NCBI GenBank assembly: GCA_018433925.1
Contig: JAHDQI010000221.1
Location: 1-38,197 of the forward strand
Direction: 5' to 3'
DNA from: Phycisphaerae bacterium
GTDB lineage: Bacteria; Planctomycetota; Phycisphaerae; Sedimentisphaerales; Anaerohalosphaeraceae
Length of the DNA: 38,197 bases
Shown: positions 9,056 through 18,277 of the stretch, piece after piece
Layout: the number at the start of each line of letters is the position of its first letter
Numbering within the stretch: the first letter of the stretch is position 1
The notes under the pieces: generated by a model
The model's database searches: none
Seen by the model: the letters and a program-made list of their open reading frames with translations, nothing else
Told to the model about the DNA's origin: nothing
Made by a program: the position numbers and the translations under genes

Positions 9056-10192
9056 TTATTGTACGGAAAACCGGAGCAGGCACGTCTCTTCGTACCGCTC
9101 TCCGGGTTTCAAAATCGCAGTGGGAAAATACGACTTGTTGGGGGAATCGGGGAAGTGCTGCGTTTCCAGACACAGCGCATGGTATTTTTTATAACGAACG
9201 CCGTCTTTTCCCGTCACGGTACCATCCAGAAAGTTACCGGAATAAAACTGGATTCCGGGCTGCGTGGTCAGGATTTCCATCCTGCGTCCGCTTTGCGGGT
9301 CATACAGCACCGCCGCCCGGTTCAGCCCCCGATCACACCCCGGTTTGCTGAGCACATAGTTGTGGTCATATCCGCCCGCGACCCGGTCAATCCGGGATCC
9401 GATTGCGGCCGGCTTCGTAAAGTCCATCGGCGTTCCCTGAACACGGAGAATTTCGCCGGTCGGGATCAGGCCGTCATCCACCGGCAGATAGTAATCGGCA
9501 TTGAGCGTCAGCTTATGCTCTAAAATATCCCGCTTGGCGCCCCCCGACAGATTCCAGAATGTATGATTGGTCAGATTCACCGGAGTCGGCTTATCCGTTG
9601 CCGCCTCATAATCAATCCGCAGTTCATTGTCATTCGTCAGGGTATACACAACCGTACATTCCAGGTTGCCGGGATATCCCTCTTCGCCGTCGCGGCTCCT
9701 GTAACGAAGCCGAACGCCCGCAGAAGAATCTGTGCGGAACGCCTCGCTGTCCCAGACGACTTTATTAAAACCCTTCACCCCGCCGTGCAGGTGATTTTCA
9801 TTGTTGTTCGTTGCCAGCGTATATTCGGCTCCGTCCAGAATGAACTTTCCCTTAGCAATCCGATTGGCATATCTGCCGATCGTGGCGCCGAAGTAATTTC
9901 GATTTCGCACATACTCATCCAGCTCTGCATACCCAAGGGTCACATCCTCGGCCTTTCCGTGCCGATCCGGCAGTTCCAATGAATACAAAATCGCCCCGTA
10001 ATCCATAATTTGTGCTTTTACGCCCCGGCTGTTGCGCAGCGTATACAGCGTAATCGGTTTGCCGTCCGCAACACCGAAATGCCGCGTATCGATCCTGTCC
10101 CCGGACCGAATCGCCGGCCCGGAACAAGATGAAAATACCGCCGCCAAACAGAGCAGCGGCAGAACCCGGAATAAAATTTGTTGTGTCTGCAT
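9056..10192 (-). CDS. galM: Aldose 1-epimerase (mutarotase), lipoprotein
   Basis: This enzyme interconverts alpha and beta anomers of free sugars. Starting at ATG 10192 (AAAGGA 7 nt upstream), residues 1-23 form a lipoprotein signal with VFSSC (Cys23). The catalytic set is present: NENHLHGG (His134/His136), NLTNHTFWNL (His210), GYDHNYVL (Asp276) and the base in CLETQHFPDSPN (Glu343). At 378 residues it has the family length. The envelope location, beside arabinose-releasing enzymes, suggests that it equilibrates released arabinose or galactose before uptake. A longer reading upstream to 10441 would run into the GH51 coding end and is not supported. Confidence 0.92.
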   Translation of the reverse strand: MQTQQILFRVLPLLCLAAVFSSCSGPAIRSGDRIDTRHFGVADGKPITLYTLRNSRGVKAQIMDYGAILYSLELPDRHGKAEDVTLGYAELDEYVRNRNYFGATIGRYANRIAKGKFILDGAEYTLATNNNENHLHGGVKGFNKVVWDSEAFRTDSSAGVRLRYRSRDGEEGYPGNLECTVVYTLTNDNELRIDYEAATDKPTPVNLTNHTFWNLSGGAKRDILEHKLTLNADYYLPVDDGLIPTGEILRVQGTPMDFTKPAAIGSRIDRVAGGYDHNYVLSKPGCDRGLNRAAVLYDPQSGRRMEILTTQPGIQFYSGNFLDGTVTGKDGVRYKKYHALCLETQHFPDSPNKSYFPTAILKPGERYEETCLLRFSVQ

Positions 10193-10301
10193 TGGCCTGT
10201 CCTTTATCAAATGTATCAATGGCTTACACCCTGTCCGGGCCGCTGAGAGCCGCCAAATCACCGGCAGCAGCCGTCCGGATTGTCCTGTCATGTCTCGCGG
10301 A

Positions 10302-13300
10302 TCAGGGAAACCCGACCTGCAGCCAGCTTTCGGCACAGGCCGCCAGGTCATGAATTGTAACCTCGCCGCTTTGATCCAAATCGGCCCCTCGGCACCACTG
10401 ATTGTCCGCCGCACAGGTCTCTTGAAGCCAGTGGCCGGCAAACAGAGAAAAACCGGTTAAGTTAATATCCGAAATATCAACCCGAACCACCGAGCAGGCC
10501 GGCAGGTCAACTGTCATCACCCCGCCTTCCACCAGAAGAGAATGATTCGTTATCTGAAATTGCCGGGGCATTTCCCAGGTTTGCGCAGCCATGCAATGGG
10601 GCGTGTAATCCAGGAAATCCTCACCCACGGAAAAAACTGAAAGATGGGCCTGCCTGGGTCCTGTCATTGTCTCCAGTTCAATCGCCGTCTGGTAGCCGGA
10701 AGTAAGAGAACGGTTGATAAGGAACAATACGATTTGATTGTTGTCGATATCCCGAAGAGCGACTGCATCTAAATAGGGAAGATCGCTGACGGTCTGCATC
10801 TGGGTCACCGGTCGGGCCATATCAAAGGTATCGCAAACCACCTCGGTTTCAAGAAGCCGGTCAGCGCTGACCTGGCTGTATAATCGGGCGACCGCATTCC
10901 GCGGAGAGGGCGGCACCTCCCGGCTGTTGATAAAAGCGCTGAAATCATGGCTGCAACTGATCCGTGCAAAATCGCCGTTGCGGAGAAACACATTCAGCAT
11001 TCCGGCATAAAAGACGGCATTGGCCTGCGACCAGGAATGCGGCAGTCGAGGAGTTCGCACAGTCAGGTACTGCGCCCACTCGGTAACCGCAAGCTTTACA
11101 TCCGGCAGGTCATACTGCTCCGGCTTGGTCAGCTCCCTGATTGAGCCGACCACAACCGTTTCATATTGGCTTGGATACGAAAGATAAATCTCGGCCAGAT
11201 GAGTCAGGTCCCAAAGTTCCAAATCGCTTTCGTTGCGAATTCCCCGAACATATCGATGAATATCCATAGTATCCATCTTGTCACCGATGATCTGAAAAAG
11301 CGTCTTGTTCCATGCATTCTCGTCATCGGTATGATACCCCGGATCCCGGCCCATCGCCATCATTTTAATCGTGGGATCGGCGGCCTTCATCGCGTCATAA
11401 TAATCCAGGTACCGGGTCGCATAGTCGGCCGCATCGGTATGCCCGATTTGATAGCTGCCGTACACCTCATTGCCCACCTGCCAGATTTCAATCGCATAGG
11501 GATCATACCGACCGTTTTGGGCCCGCAGCGCCCCGTAATAGGTCGTTTCAGGACAGCCGTTTACATACTCAACCCACGCGGCCGCCTCCGAAACCGAAGC
11601 ATAGCCGAATCCCACACAAATGATCGGCGTCAGGCCCGCAATCTCGCAAAACTCCAGAAACTCATCCGTTCCCACATGGTTATTTTCAAGACCCGCCCAG
11701 GCGAGATTCGGCCGGGTCGGCCGCTGATCGACAGGACCAATCCCATCCTGCCAGTGATACCCGCTGGCAAAATTCCCACCCGGCCACCGGATCGTTGTCA
11801 CGCCTGCATCCCGCAACACCTCAATCGTCTCCGGGTTATAACAGCCGTTTACGGCATCGGTCGGAAAAATCGTCATCTGGTCAAGCAGAAGCATTCCGGA
11901 ATCGCGGGTAACCACCGCCAGTTCATAGATGCCCTGCCGGCCATAACGCCTTGAGGCGGCCCGATGACCGCGGAGATTCAAAAGCCCTTCGACGGGCTGC
12001 CACTGCGACGAAGCCGGAAACGAAACGCTGTCCACAATCTCTTTGGTTCCATAATCTCTCAGCAGAATTTCGATTTGCTCAACCGTTTCCTCCGCCTTCA
12101 CGAAGAGCCGAACCCGATACTGATCGGTGCGGTAATCCGGAAGCATGATTCGTTGGGCTACGCCGACCGGGGCGTCTCCTGTGCCCATCGTGTGAACGAT
12201 CTTCTGGGCAGTCTCTGAATTCAACGAATCCGAAGACAATTCAAACAACGGATTGGATTCAACGCCGAACGGCTCCCACGGGTAAGCAACTCCTTCGGTC
12301 TCTTCAACATCACGAAAGACCAGCCATTCCTTGACATCCTTGGCCGGAGTCGGAGAGCTCTCATCCTTATGATACCACGGCTCAAACGAGGTATTAACCA
12401 GATACTGCTCATAAATCCCCGGGTACACATCGCTGCCGTGATGCTCAAAAAAACGTCCCCAGAGCCGCCGATCGGCCGACCAGGAAGAGTACCTGTCGAC
12501 CTTGACCTTTACGGACGCTTCTTTGCTGAGCATCTGTGCTGAAACGATGGTCGTATCCTCGGTACTGTCATATTCAATCCGCACCTGACCGGTACCGTTA
12601 TAGGCCATGACCATTCCGGCATCGACAGCTTCCTGAATGCTCACAGACACATCCGAATCAAGAATCAGCTTCCCGTCGCTCCGGATATTAATACTGCCGT
12701 TTGCCCGGAGCGTCAATGCTCCCGCTCGAATCGTTCCGCCATCAAGCTGCACGTGGCCGCCCCGGCTGTCCCATCCCCCGATTCTCAGCTCCGTCCCGAT
12801 CTCCAGCAGGCCGTCATGCATCTCCAGAATCGCCCGCCCTTTTGACGTACCCGCGATCAGCCAGAACTCCTCGCTCACTGAAAGCGCTCCTCCTTCCATG
12901 GTCATCACCGTAGTCTGGGAGTCCGGCGGTTCAAAACGAATCCCCCTGGCCACAAGGGTTTCATAGCCGGGCGGAGGCGTCATGTCGGCCGTAATGACCG
13001 GACCTCTCTTGCCGACGGCCAGTTCCCGGATACTGACCCTCGTCTCATCGTTTTCCGGCATACTGCCGCTCGACCAGTTCTGTCCGGTCGTCCACAGACT
13101 GTCAACCCCCTGGTCATTCCACTCCTGTTGGAATATCGCGGTATCCGCAACGGCTCGAAGGGTTGTAAACCCGGCTAGGGTCTGGTCAAAATCATAAACA
13201 ACGGCGCCATTTCCGCCAAATGCCGTAATGGCGCCTTCCTGGATATAGCCCTGAATGGCCGCAGTCTGGTCTCCCGACACATGAAAGACCGCCGCCTCGC

Positions 13301-13820
13301 TGCTGATGTCCAGAAGACCAGAGCCGGAGAAGATCGTAAGGCCGCCTGTATGAACCGCCGCGTCACCGGAAAGCAACAGCCGGCCTGGATACCCCGAACC
13401 GATTCGGATTTGATCAAGCGTGGTAAGGGTCCCGCCGCTCATGTTGATTACCGCCAGGCCGCTGCCGGCTCCCGCCCCCAGGCGAATGCCGTCCCCGCCG
13501 CTGTTCTGGCTGCAATACAGTGACCCGCCCGTCATTTCTACCTCGATGTACCCGGCCGCCGCCTCCAGCGCCAGCATTTTGATCTCGATGTCCATTCCCT
13601 CGCGGATCACCGGCCCCCGCCCCCCCGCTGCCAGGTCCGCATAACGGATATACGTCGTATCACTGGAAACCGGAGGCGCATTGCCGTACCCGGCATCCCA
13701 GTTGGCCGCGGTTGTCCAATCGCTGCCGGGCCCGCCATCCGTCCAGCGGGCCACCGCAAAAAGATCACATGGTATAAATACCGCAAAAAGTGCGATCAGG
13801 GAAATCGTCTGCTTATTCAT
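10302..13820 (-). CDS. GH51 alpha-L-arabinofuranosidase with two solenoid modules and dockerin
   Basis: This 1172-residue secreted enzyme has a signal peptide (1-22). Two tandem copies of the locus-specific Gly/Ser/Thr-rich module follow (about 24-225 and 232-428), each opening with a W-N/D...W...NW pattern and ending in a short beta tail. The GH51 region (about 433-1110) has RWPGGNFASGYHW, the acid/base in WQVGNEVYG (Glu785) and the nucleophile in LAVTEWAQY (Glu914). The C-terminal 58 residues are dockerin-like: a degenerate first half (INLTGFSLFAGHWL) and a clear EF-hand-like second half (DLDQSGEVTIHDL), linked by a Cys-bearing spacer. GH51 enzymes release terminal arabinofuranose from arabinan or arabinoxylan fragments. 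The long N-terminal modules are unusual for this family. Confidence 0.9.
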   Translation of the reverse strand: MNKQTISLIALFAVFIPCDLFAVARWTDGGPGSDWTTAANWDAGYGNAPPVSSDTTYIRYADLAAGGRGPVIREGMDIEIKMLALEAAAGYIEVEMTGGSLYCSQNSGGDGIRLGAGAGSGLAVINMSGGTLTTLDQIRIGSGYPGRLLLSGDAAVHTGGLTIFSGSGLLDISSEAAVFHVSGDQTAAIQGYIQEGAITAFGGNGAVVYDFDQTLAGFTTLRAVADTAIFQQEWNDQGVDSLWTTGQNWSSGSMPENDETRVSIRELAVGKRGPVITADMTPPPGYETLVARGIRFEPPDSQTTVMTMEGGALSVSEEFWLIAGTSKGRAILEMHDGLLEIGTELRIGGWDSRGGHVQLDGGTIRAGALTLRANGSINIRSDGKLILDSDVSVSIQEAVDAGMVMAYNGTGQVRIEYDSTEDTTIVSAQMLSKEASVKVKVDRYSSWSADRRLWGRFFEHHGSDVYPGIYEQYLVNTSFEPWYHKDESSPTPAKDVKEWLVFRDVEETEGVAYPWEPFGVESNPLFELSSDSLNSETAQKIVHTMGTGDAPVGVAQRIMLPDYRTDQYRVRLFVKAEETVEQIEILLRDYGTKEIVDSVSFPASSQWQPVEGLLNLRGHRAASRRYGRQGIYELAVVTRDSGMLLLDQMTIFPTDAVNGCYNPETIEVLRDAGVTTIRWPGGNFASGYHWQDGIGPVDQRPTRPNLAWAGLENNHVGTDEFLEFCEIAGLTPIICVGFGYASVSEAAAWVEYVNGCPETTYYGALRAQNGRYDPYAIEIWQVGNEVYGSYQIGHTDAADYATRYLDYYDAMKAADPTIKMMAMGRDPGYHTDDENAWNKTLFQIIGDKMDTMDIHRYVRGIRNESDLELWDLTHLAEIYLSYPSQYETVVVGSIRELTKPEQYDLPDVKLAVTEWAQYLTVRTPRLPHSWSQANAVFYAGMLNVFLRNGDFARISCSHDFSAFINSREVPPSPRNAVARLYSQVSADRLLETEVVCDTFDMARPVTQMQTVSDLPYLDAVALRDIDNNQIVLFLINRSLTSGYQTAIELETMTGPRQAHLSVFSVGEDFLDYTPHCMAAQTWEMPRQFQITNHSLLVEGGVMTVDLPACSVVRVDISDINLTGFSLFAGHWLQETCAADNQWCRGADLDQSGEVTIHDLAACAESWLQVGFP
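12537..13751 (-). repeat. Tandem solenoid modules inside the GH51 gene
   Basis: Copy 1 spans about 13146-13751 and copy 2 about 12537-13127. Both follow the same order: a W...W...NW opening, an IR or SIREL strand ending in G(R)GPVI, a MTGG or MEGG turn, INMSGGTL or LEMHDGLL, and a terminal Y-D strand. Similarity is clear in protein but weak in DNA, so this duplication is older than the one at 19440-20276. Confidence 0.7.
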
Positions 13821-13842
13821 AGTCCATTACCTTACGCTGCTC

Positions 13843-16800
13843 TTAAATCTCATTCAGCCACTGCAAAGCATACTCGGCAAAATCCGCCAGGCCCGCAAAA
13901 CCATCCCGGTCAAAATCAGCCCCGCGGCACCAGGTATTCTCATCACGGCAGTCTCCCCGAAGCCATTGTCCGGCAAAAACAGAAAGATCCGCGGCATCCA
14001 CCTTCCAGTCAGAGTTCAGATCCCCGCTCGATTGGCGGATTTGAAAATTGTCTACCACGCAGGAAATCCGGTTATCCGCGTTGCTCGTATAGGCCGTGAT
14101 CAAAACAAAATAATCGCTGTCCTTCAGCCCCGGCGCCAGAACCTGACCCCGCTTGATGTCATCGAGATAATACTCCGCCAGCCCGTCGGCATTGTGAAAT
14201 TTGACCTTCAGAGTGCCTGATGCGGCGGAAAACGGAATCGAAGAAACCGTCACCACCCCATCGTTGCAGACAACCGTCTCCAATTTGTCCCCATCCTGAT
14301 CATCAGTCTGCCGGACCTCAAACCAGTTATATAAATCCTTCCGCAGGCGAAGTCCGATCGCCGCCCGCGCTACCCCCGTCGCATGGGCCAGCAAAGAATC
14401 AAAATCAAACTCCGCCATGCTGTTGCCCCATATCGGCCGGTTGTATTTCAGGCCCCGGCCATACCAGACACTATCGTCATCGCCTTTTTCACTTCCGGAA
14501 AACTGCAACCGGCCATTCGATTCCTGGATCACAATATCCGGCAAAGTATTATGCTGCTCTTTGGTGATATCCTGCTTGTGCAGCGGTACCTGCCGCCAGA
14601 GCGGGCGAAACAGCCCATCCTCAAACGCATCCGCCATCAAAACCTCTTCGGCCGGGCTGTTCCCATATTGAGACCCCAGCCGAAACGCAGTCATCCCGTT
14701 AAAGACCGCCGATCCATTTTCCGTAAACAGCCCGACCTGCGCAGAAGACCAGGCATCCGGAACCGTAGCCTTCAGCTTTCCATCGACAAATATCCGGATG
14801 CCGTCTTCCCGCCGGATCAGTCGCAGATTATAACTGTTTGCGGCGTCCACAGAACAATCAAAAAATTCTGTCTCGACGCCGCCGCATTTGCCCAACCCAA
14901 CCAGTCGGTTTTCAATCAGATCAATCCCCGCCTTCAGCCAGTTTTGTGCATCCGTATACACCGCATACAGACCCATCCGATGAACGTTTCCATCCGGCAA
15001 AACCGTTGATGAACTCGTCATTTGGGCCATAAATTCATATTGCTTTAGCAAGTCCCCTTTAAAAATACGGCCGCTCCCTTCTTCATCAGATGACTCCAGC
15101 CCGTCCGGGCCGACCTGCCAGGTGCCGCCGGACGCAGTTCCGCAGGCCGCCTGTCCCCAGCCCGTGATGCCATGATCCCATTCATCCCAGCCAATAGTAT
15201 AAATAAATCCGTCAAACGAGGCACGTGCTTCCTGGGTATAAAGCCCCGGCAGCCCCTCCCCTGCAAAATTCGTCGAAATCACAGGATTTGCAGGCGCCGG
15301 ACGCTGGTCAATCCAGACATCAAACCGATTATGATTTTTTGTAACCCGTATATTATGATAGATATTATAATCAAACTCTGCTGGCAGAGGATACCCAACG
15401 ACTGTGGCTGCCCCTGCTTCCATTTTGTATGAATACCAGGCCCCGTTCTTTTGATCCAGCGCCACCGCCAGCCAGTTGTCCGCATCCTCGTAGTAGGCCA
15501 TAAGCCCCGCTTTTTCTCCGGGCGGATACACATCGGTCAGCTTGATATTGACCTCCGCCAGGTAGTGCCGGGCAGGCTGACTCCTGCAAATCGCCATGTT
15601 GTGCGAGCCGGCGGGCTGAGTTTGCCGCCCCTGACCGTTCGAAACATCCCATACCCCTGACAGGATGTTCCAGTGGCCGGCCAGGGCCGTTCCTTCATGA
15701 AACAGATCTCCCAGCGTCGGTGCTGCCGGCGGCGGGGTATACGTCCCTTCCGAATAGTCCGGCAGATTGCAGCTCGGCCCGGTCACATGAAGCGTGCGGT
15801 CAAAAAACAAAATACGATCAATGGCCTGACTTTTCGCACTGTCGTCATACCTGGCAAAATACACCAGCCACCACTCAAAGCCGTTCGGACCGCGCACCAC
15901 ACTGGGCTGACCGATATGGGTGATCGAACGGCCGCCCCGCGTCGCTGAGGCAAGCACGGGATCGGGATATTTGTCCGCATTCGTAAATCCAAGCGGACTG
16001 TCGCTGACCGCGCAGCCGATCGAATAATTCGGATTCCACGTGGCATTGGCGTTATAGAGCATGTAATACTTACCGCGATACGTGATCACGAAAGCCGCTT
16101 CATTGACCCGCTCCGGGCCGACCCATTCCCAGGCCGGATACCCGGTTGACGGCAGCCAGAGCAATTTCTGATCCGTCCCCGTCAAGGTCCACGGATCCGT
16201 CATGGGCTGGCCGTAAACGGTGTTTCCATGAGGAAATTTTACCGTATAGAAATAGCAGGAACCGTCATCATCCCGAAAAAGATGCGCATCGATATAGTCG
16301 GCAAAATGCGTGCTTGTCACCGGTTCCGTATAAGCGCTGAGCGGGTCGTCTTGCGTCACCGCGTGCCCGATGTGCCTGACCCCGATGTCGCTGCGATTGA
16401 CCGACCAGTACAGATGAAACACCCCATCCTGGTAGGAAATATCACAGGCGTGAATCTCATTGTCCTCCCCCGCCTCGCCCACAGCCCACTCATTATTCAT
16501 GGAAAAGACATGCTCTCGCGGACCCCAGTTGACCAGGTTGTCCGACCGTCTCATGTCGCCGCTGCTGCCGGTACCGAGGATGTAATACTCCCCGTTGTAC
16601 TTCATCACCCCGCTGTCAGCCAGTTTATAAATCACGGGATTGGGAACCGCATGGCCCATCGGCGACTGCCTCTCCGTGCCGCCGACAGTCCATATCACGG
16701 TCTTTCCCGGTTCGCTTTCGTCATAGTCATAGCGGATCTTGTCCGCCTCTCCGGCACCGGTCAACACCCCGGCATCCAGATACCCCTCAATCACCGTTCG

Positions 16801-17376
16801 ATGATCCCCGGCAAGGATGATCCGGGCACTATCCCGCAAGTCAACAACACTGTCCGTATCGACGGCAATCAGCAGGGCCCGCGCGGAGACGGTCGCGTCA
16901 TTGGACATGTACATTTCCCCGGTATAGCCATACCCCACGCGAACCAACCCGTCGGCGCCGTTGTCCTGATCCACCGTCAGCAGGCCGCCGCTCATGACAA
17001 AGACGGCCCTGCCGCTGCCGGACCCTGCGCCAAGGCGAAAATAACAGTTCGTCGCCCCGGGATGGTAAAGCGTCAGCGTCCCCCCTGTCATGGTGATCTC
17101 CACCACGGATCCGCTGCCGACTTCCACAGACAAATTTCGGGCCACGGCATGGATCCCGTCCTGGATCAATGGCCCCTGCCCCCCGGAAACCAGGTCTGAA
17201 AACCGGACATATGTCGTATCCGAGGACGTCGGCGGCCGGTAGGAACTGGCGGCTGTCCAGTTGTTCGGATTGTTCCAGAGATGATCGCCGCCCCCATCAT
17301 TCCAGTAAGCCACAGAAAAGACATCACACGACAAAGCCAGTACGATCATCAATGAGGTAATCTGAATCCTGCGCAA
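13843..17376 (-). CDS. GH43 enzyme with solenoid module, LamG-like domains and dockerin
   Basis: The start is taken as TTG 17376 (GGGAG 6 nt upstream), which directly precedes a clean signal peptide; an upstream ATG at 17430 would overlap the pseudopilin gene. Residues about 24-230 are the shared module. A GH43 propeller (about 240-545) carries KLADSGVMKY (Asp254; Ser replaces the usual Pro after the Asp), YIDAHLF (Asp363) and RVNEAAFV (Glu426). Three concanavalin/LamG-like beta domains follow to about 1110. Two dockerin repeats end the chain (DLNSDWKVDAADL and DFDRDGFAGLADF). It is probably an arabinofuranosidase, arabinanase or xylosidase; the linkage is not readable. The LamG-like domains probably bind carbohydrate. 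The gene is 22 bp from the GH51 gene. Confidence 0.87.
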   Translation of the reverse strand: MRRIQITSLMIVLALSCDVFSVAYWNDGGGDHLWNNPNNWTAASSYRPPTSSDTTYVRFSDLVSGGQGPLIQDGIHAVARNLSVEVGSGSVVEITMTGGTLTLYHPGATNCYFRLGAGSGSGRAVFVMSGGLLTVDQDNGADGLVRVGYGYTGEMYMSNDATVSARALLIAVDTDSVVDLRDSARIILAGDHRTVIEGYLDAGVLTGAGEADKIRYDYDESEPGKTVIWTVGGTERQSPMGHAVPNPVIYKLADSGVMKYNGEYYILGTGSSGDMRRSDNLVNWGPREHVFSMNNEWAVGEAGEDNEIHACDISYQDGVFHLYWSVNRSDIGVRHIGHAVTQDDPLSAYTEPVTSTHFADYIDAHLFRDDDGSCYFYTVKFPHGNTVYGQPMTDPWTLTGTDQKLLWLPSTGYPAWEWVGPERVNEAAFVITYRGKYYMLYNANATWNPNYSIGCAVSDSPLGFTNADKYPDPVLASATRGGRSITHIGQPSVVRGPNGFEWWLVYFARYDDSAKSQAIDRILFFDRTLHVTGPSCNLPDYSEGTYTPPPAAPTLGDLFHEGTALAGHWNILSGVWDVSNGQGRQTQPAGSHNMAICRSQPARHYLAEVNIKLTDVYPPGEKAGLMAYYEDADNWLAVALDQKNGAWYSYKMEAGAATVVGYPLPAEFDYNIYHNIRVTKNHNRFDVWIDQRPAPANPVISTNFAGEGLPGLYTQEARASFDGFIYTIGWDEWDHGITGWGQAACGTASGGTWQVGPDGLESSDEEGSGRIFKGDLLKQYEFMAQMTSSSTVLPDGNVHRMGLYAVYTDAQNWLKAGIDLIENRLVGLGKCGGVETEFFDCSVDAANSYNLRLIRREDGIRIFVDGKLKATVPDAWSSAQVGLFTENGSAVFNGMTAFRLGSQYGNSPAEEVLMADAFEDGLFRPLWRQVPLHKQDITKEQHNTLPDIVIQESNGRLQFSGSEKGDDDSVWYGRGLKYNRPIWGNSMAEFDFDSLLAHATGVARAAIGLRLRKDLYNWFEVRQTDDQDGDKLETVVCNDGVVTVSSIPFSAASGTLKVKFHNADGLAEYYLDDIKRGQVLAPGLKDSDYFVLITAYTSNADNRISCVVDNFQIRQSSGDLNSDWKVDAADLSVFAGQWLRGDCRDENTWCRGADFDRDGFAGLADFAEYALQWLNEI

Positions 17377-17423
17377 TACGCTCTCCCGCTCAAAAAGAGA
17401 TGGCAAACCGGTTCCGATCAATA

Positions 17424-18170
17424 TTACCACCAGAAATAGGGACTGTTAGATTTTTTATACCGCAGGCCCATCCGGTCAAAATGCCGCCATTCCACATGGT
17501 TGTCAACAAACAGAATATTGCCCCCGGCCGGCTTGAGATTTCGGGCCATATGGCTGGTCTTATTCTGGTCCCCGATAACGGCCAGAAAATCATGGTCGTC
17601 CGAGTTATACTCCTCCGAACCGACCAGTTCCGAAAGCGTCGAATCCGCAACCAGTTCCACGGTTCCGGCGTTGGATACGTCCGTCATTTTCGCGATGAAA
17701 TTCCGCTTTGGCTGATCGAGAGGGTCATTGCCGTTGACCTGAATCGGGCCCTTCAGCCAGGTCCCTCTCTCAATCATCCAGACATATTGCGTCACCCGAT
17801 ACCCGCCGTATTCGAGATTGACCCGGTAATTCCACTTCCGTTCGAGTTCGTCCGGTGTGAGATAATTGGACGGGCAATAAAACGTTTCCTTCGTTCCCCC
17901 GCTGTTCATCACTTCGTCCACAATCCGCACCGAGGCATCCCACATCCAGTGCGACTGATCATACCGGTCCGCCGGAAACCTGCCGTCATTGCCATGCGCA
18001 TAAACCGCCAGGGCCAGCCCCACCTGTTTGAGGTTATTGCCGCAGACCGACCGTCGCGCAAACTCCTTGGCCTTATTCAGCGAAGGCAGAAGAATGCTCA
18101 GCAATGTAGCGATCACCGCAATGACCACCAGCAGTTCGATCAGAGTAAATCCCTTGGCAGCAGTTTTCAT
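17424..18170 (-). CDS. Type II secretion-like pseudopilin (prepilin-type N-terminus)
   Basis: The start [16 protein letters not shown] is a textbook prepilin peptidase site, with cleavage after Gly7 and Glu at +5, followed by a hydrophobic helix to about residue 30. The globular part ends with [12 protein letters not shown], the H-x9-DG-like ending common to the many prepilin-like proteins of planctomycetes. GAGAGG sits 5 nt before the ATG. Its place between secreted dockerin proteins suggests a surface or secretion-apparatus component dedicated to this locus. Planctomycetes encode dozens of such proteins and their individual roles are unknown. Confidence 0.9.
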   Translation of the reverse strand: MKTAAKGFTLIELLVVIAVIATLLSILLPSLNKAKEFARRSVCGNNLKQVGLALAVYAHGNDGRFPADRYDQSHWMWDASVRIVDEVMNSGGTKETFYCPSNYLTPDELERKWNYRVNLEYGGYRVTQYVWMIERGTWLKGPIQVNGNDPLDQPKRNFIAKMTDVSNAGTVELVADSTLSELVGSEEYNSDDHDFLAVIGDQNKTSHMARNLKPAGGNILFVDNHVEWRHFDRMGLRYKKSNSPYFWW

Positions 18171-18221
18171 ATAAACCTCTCTCTATCAAATAATACGTTC
18201 CGTCCGTTCCTTCCGGATCAA

Positions 18222-18259
18222 TTCGTGTGCCCGGCATACCCGTCCGCCGGGCACACGAA
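18222..18259 (-). terminator. Strong 14-bp hairpin inside the locus (attenuator or processing site)
   Basis: TTCGTGTGCCCGGC and GCCGGGCACACGAA form a perfect 14-bp stem around a 10-nt loop, 19 nt after the stop of the dockerin protein gene. On the transcribed (minus) strand there is no U-run after the stem; the A/T run lies on the other side. It therefore more likely protects upstream mRNA or reduces read-through than terminates fully. Confidence 0.6.
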
Positions 18260-18277
18260 AAAAACAGCATTGGGCGA

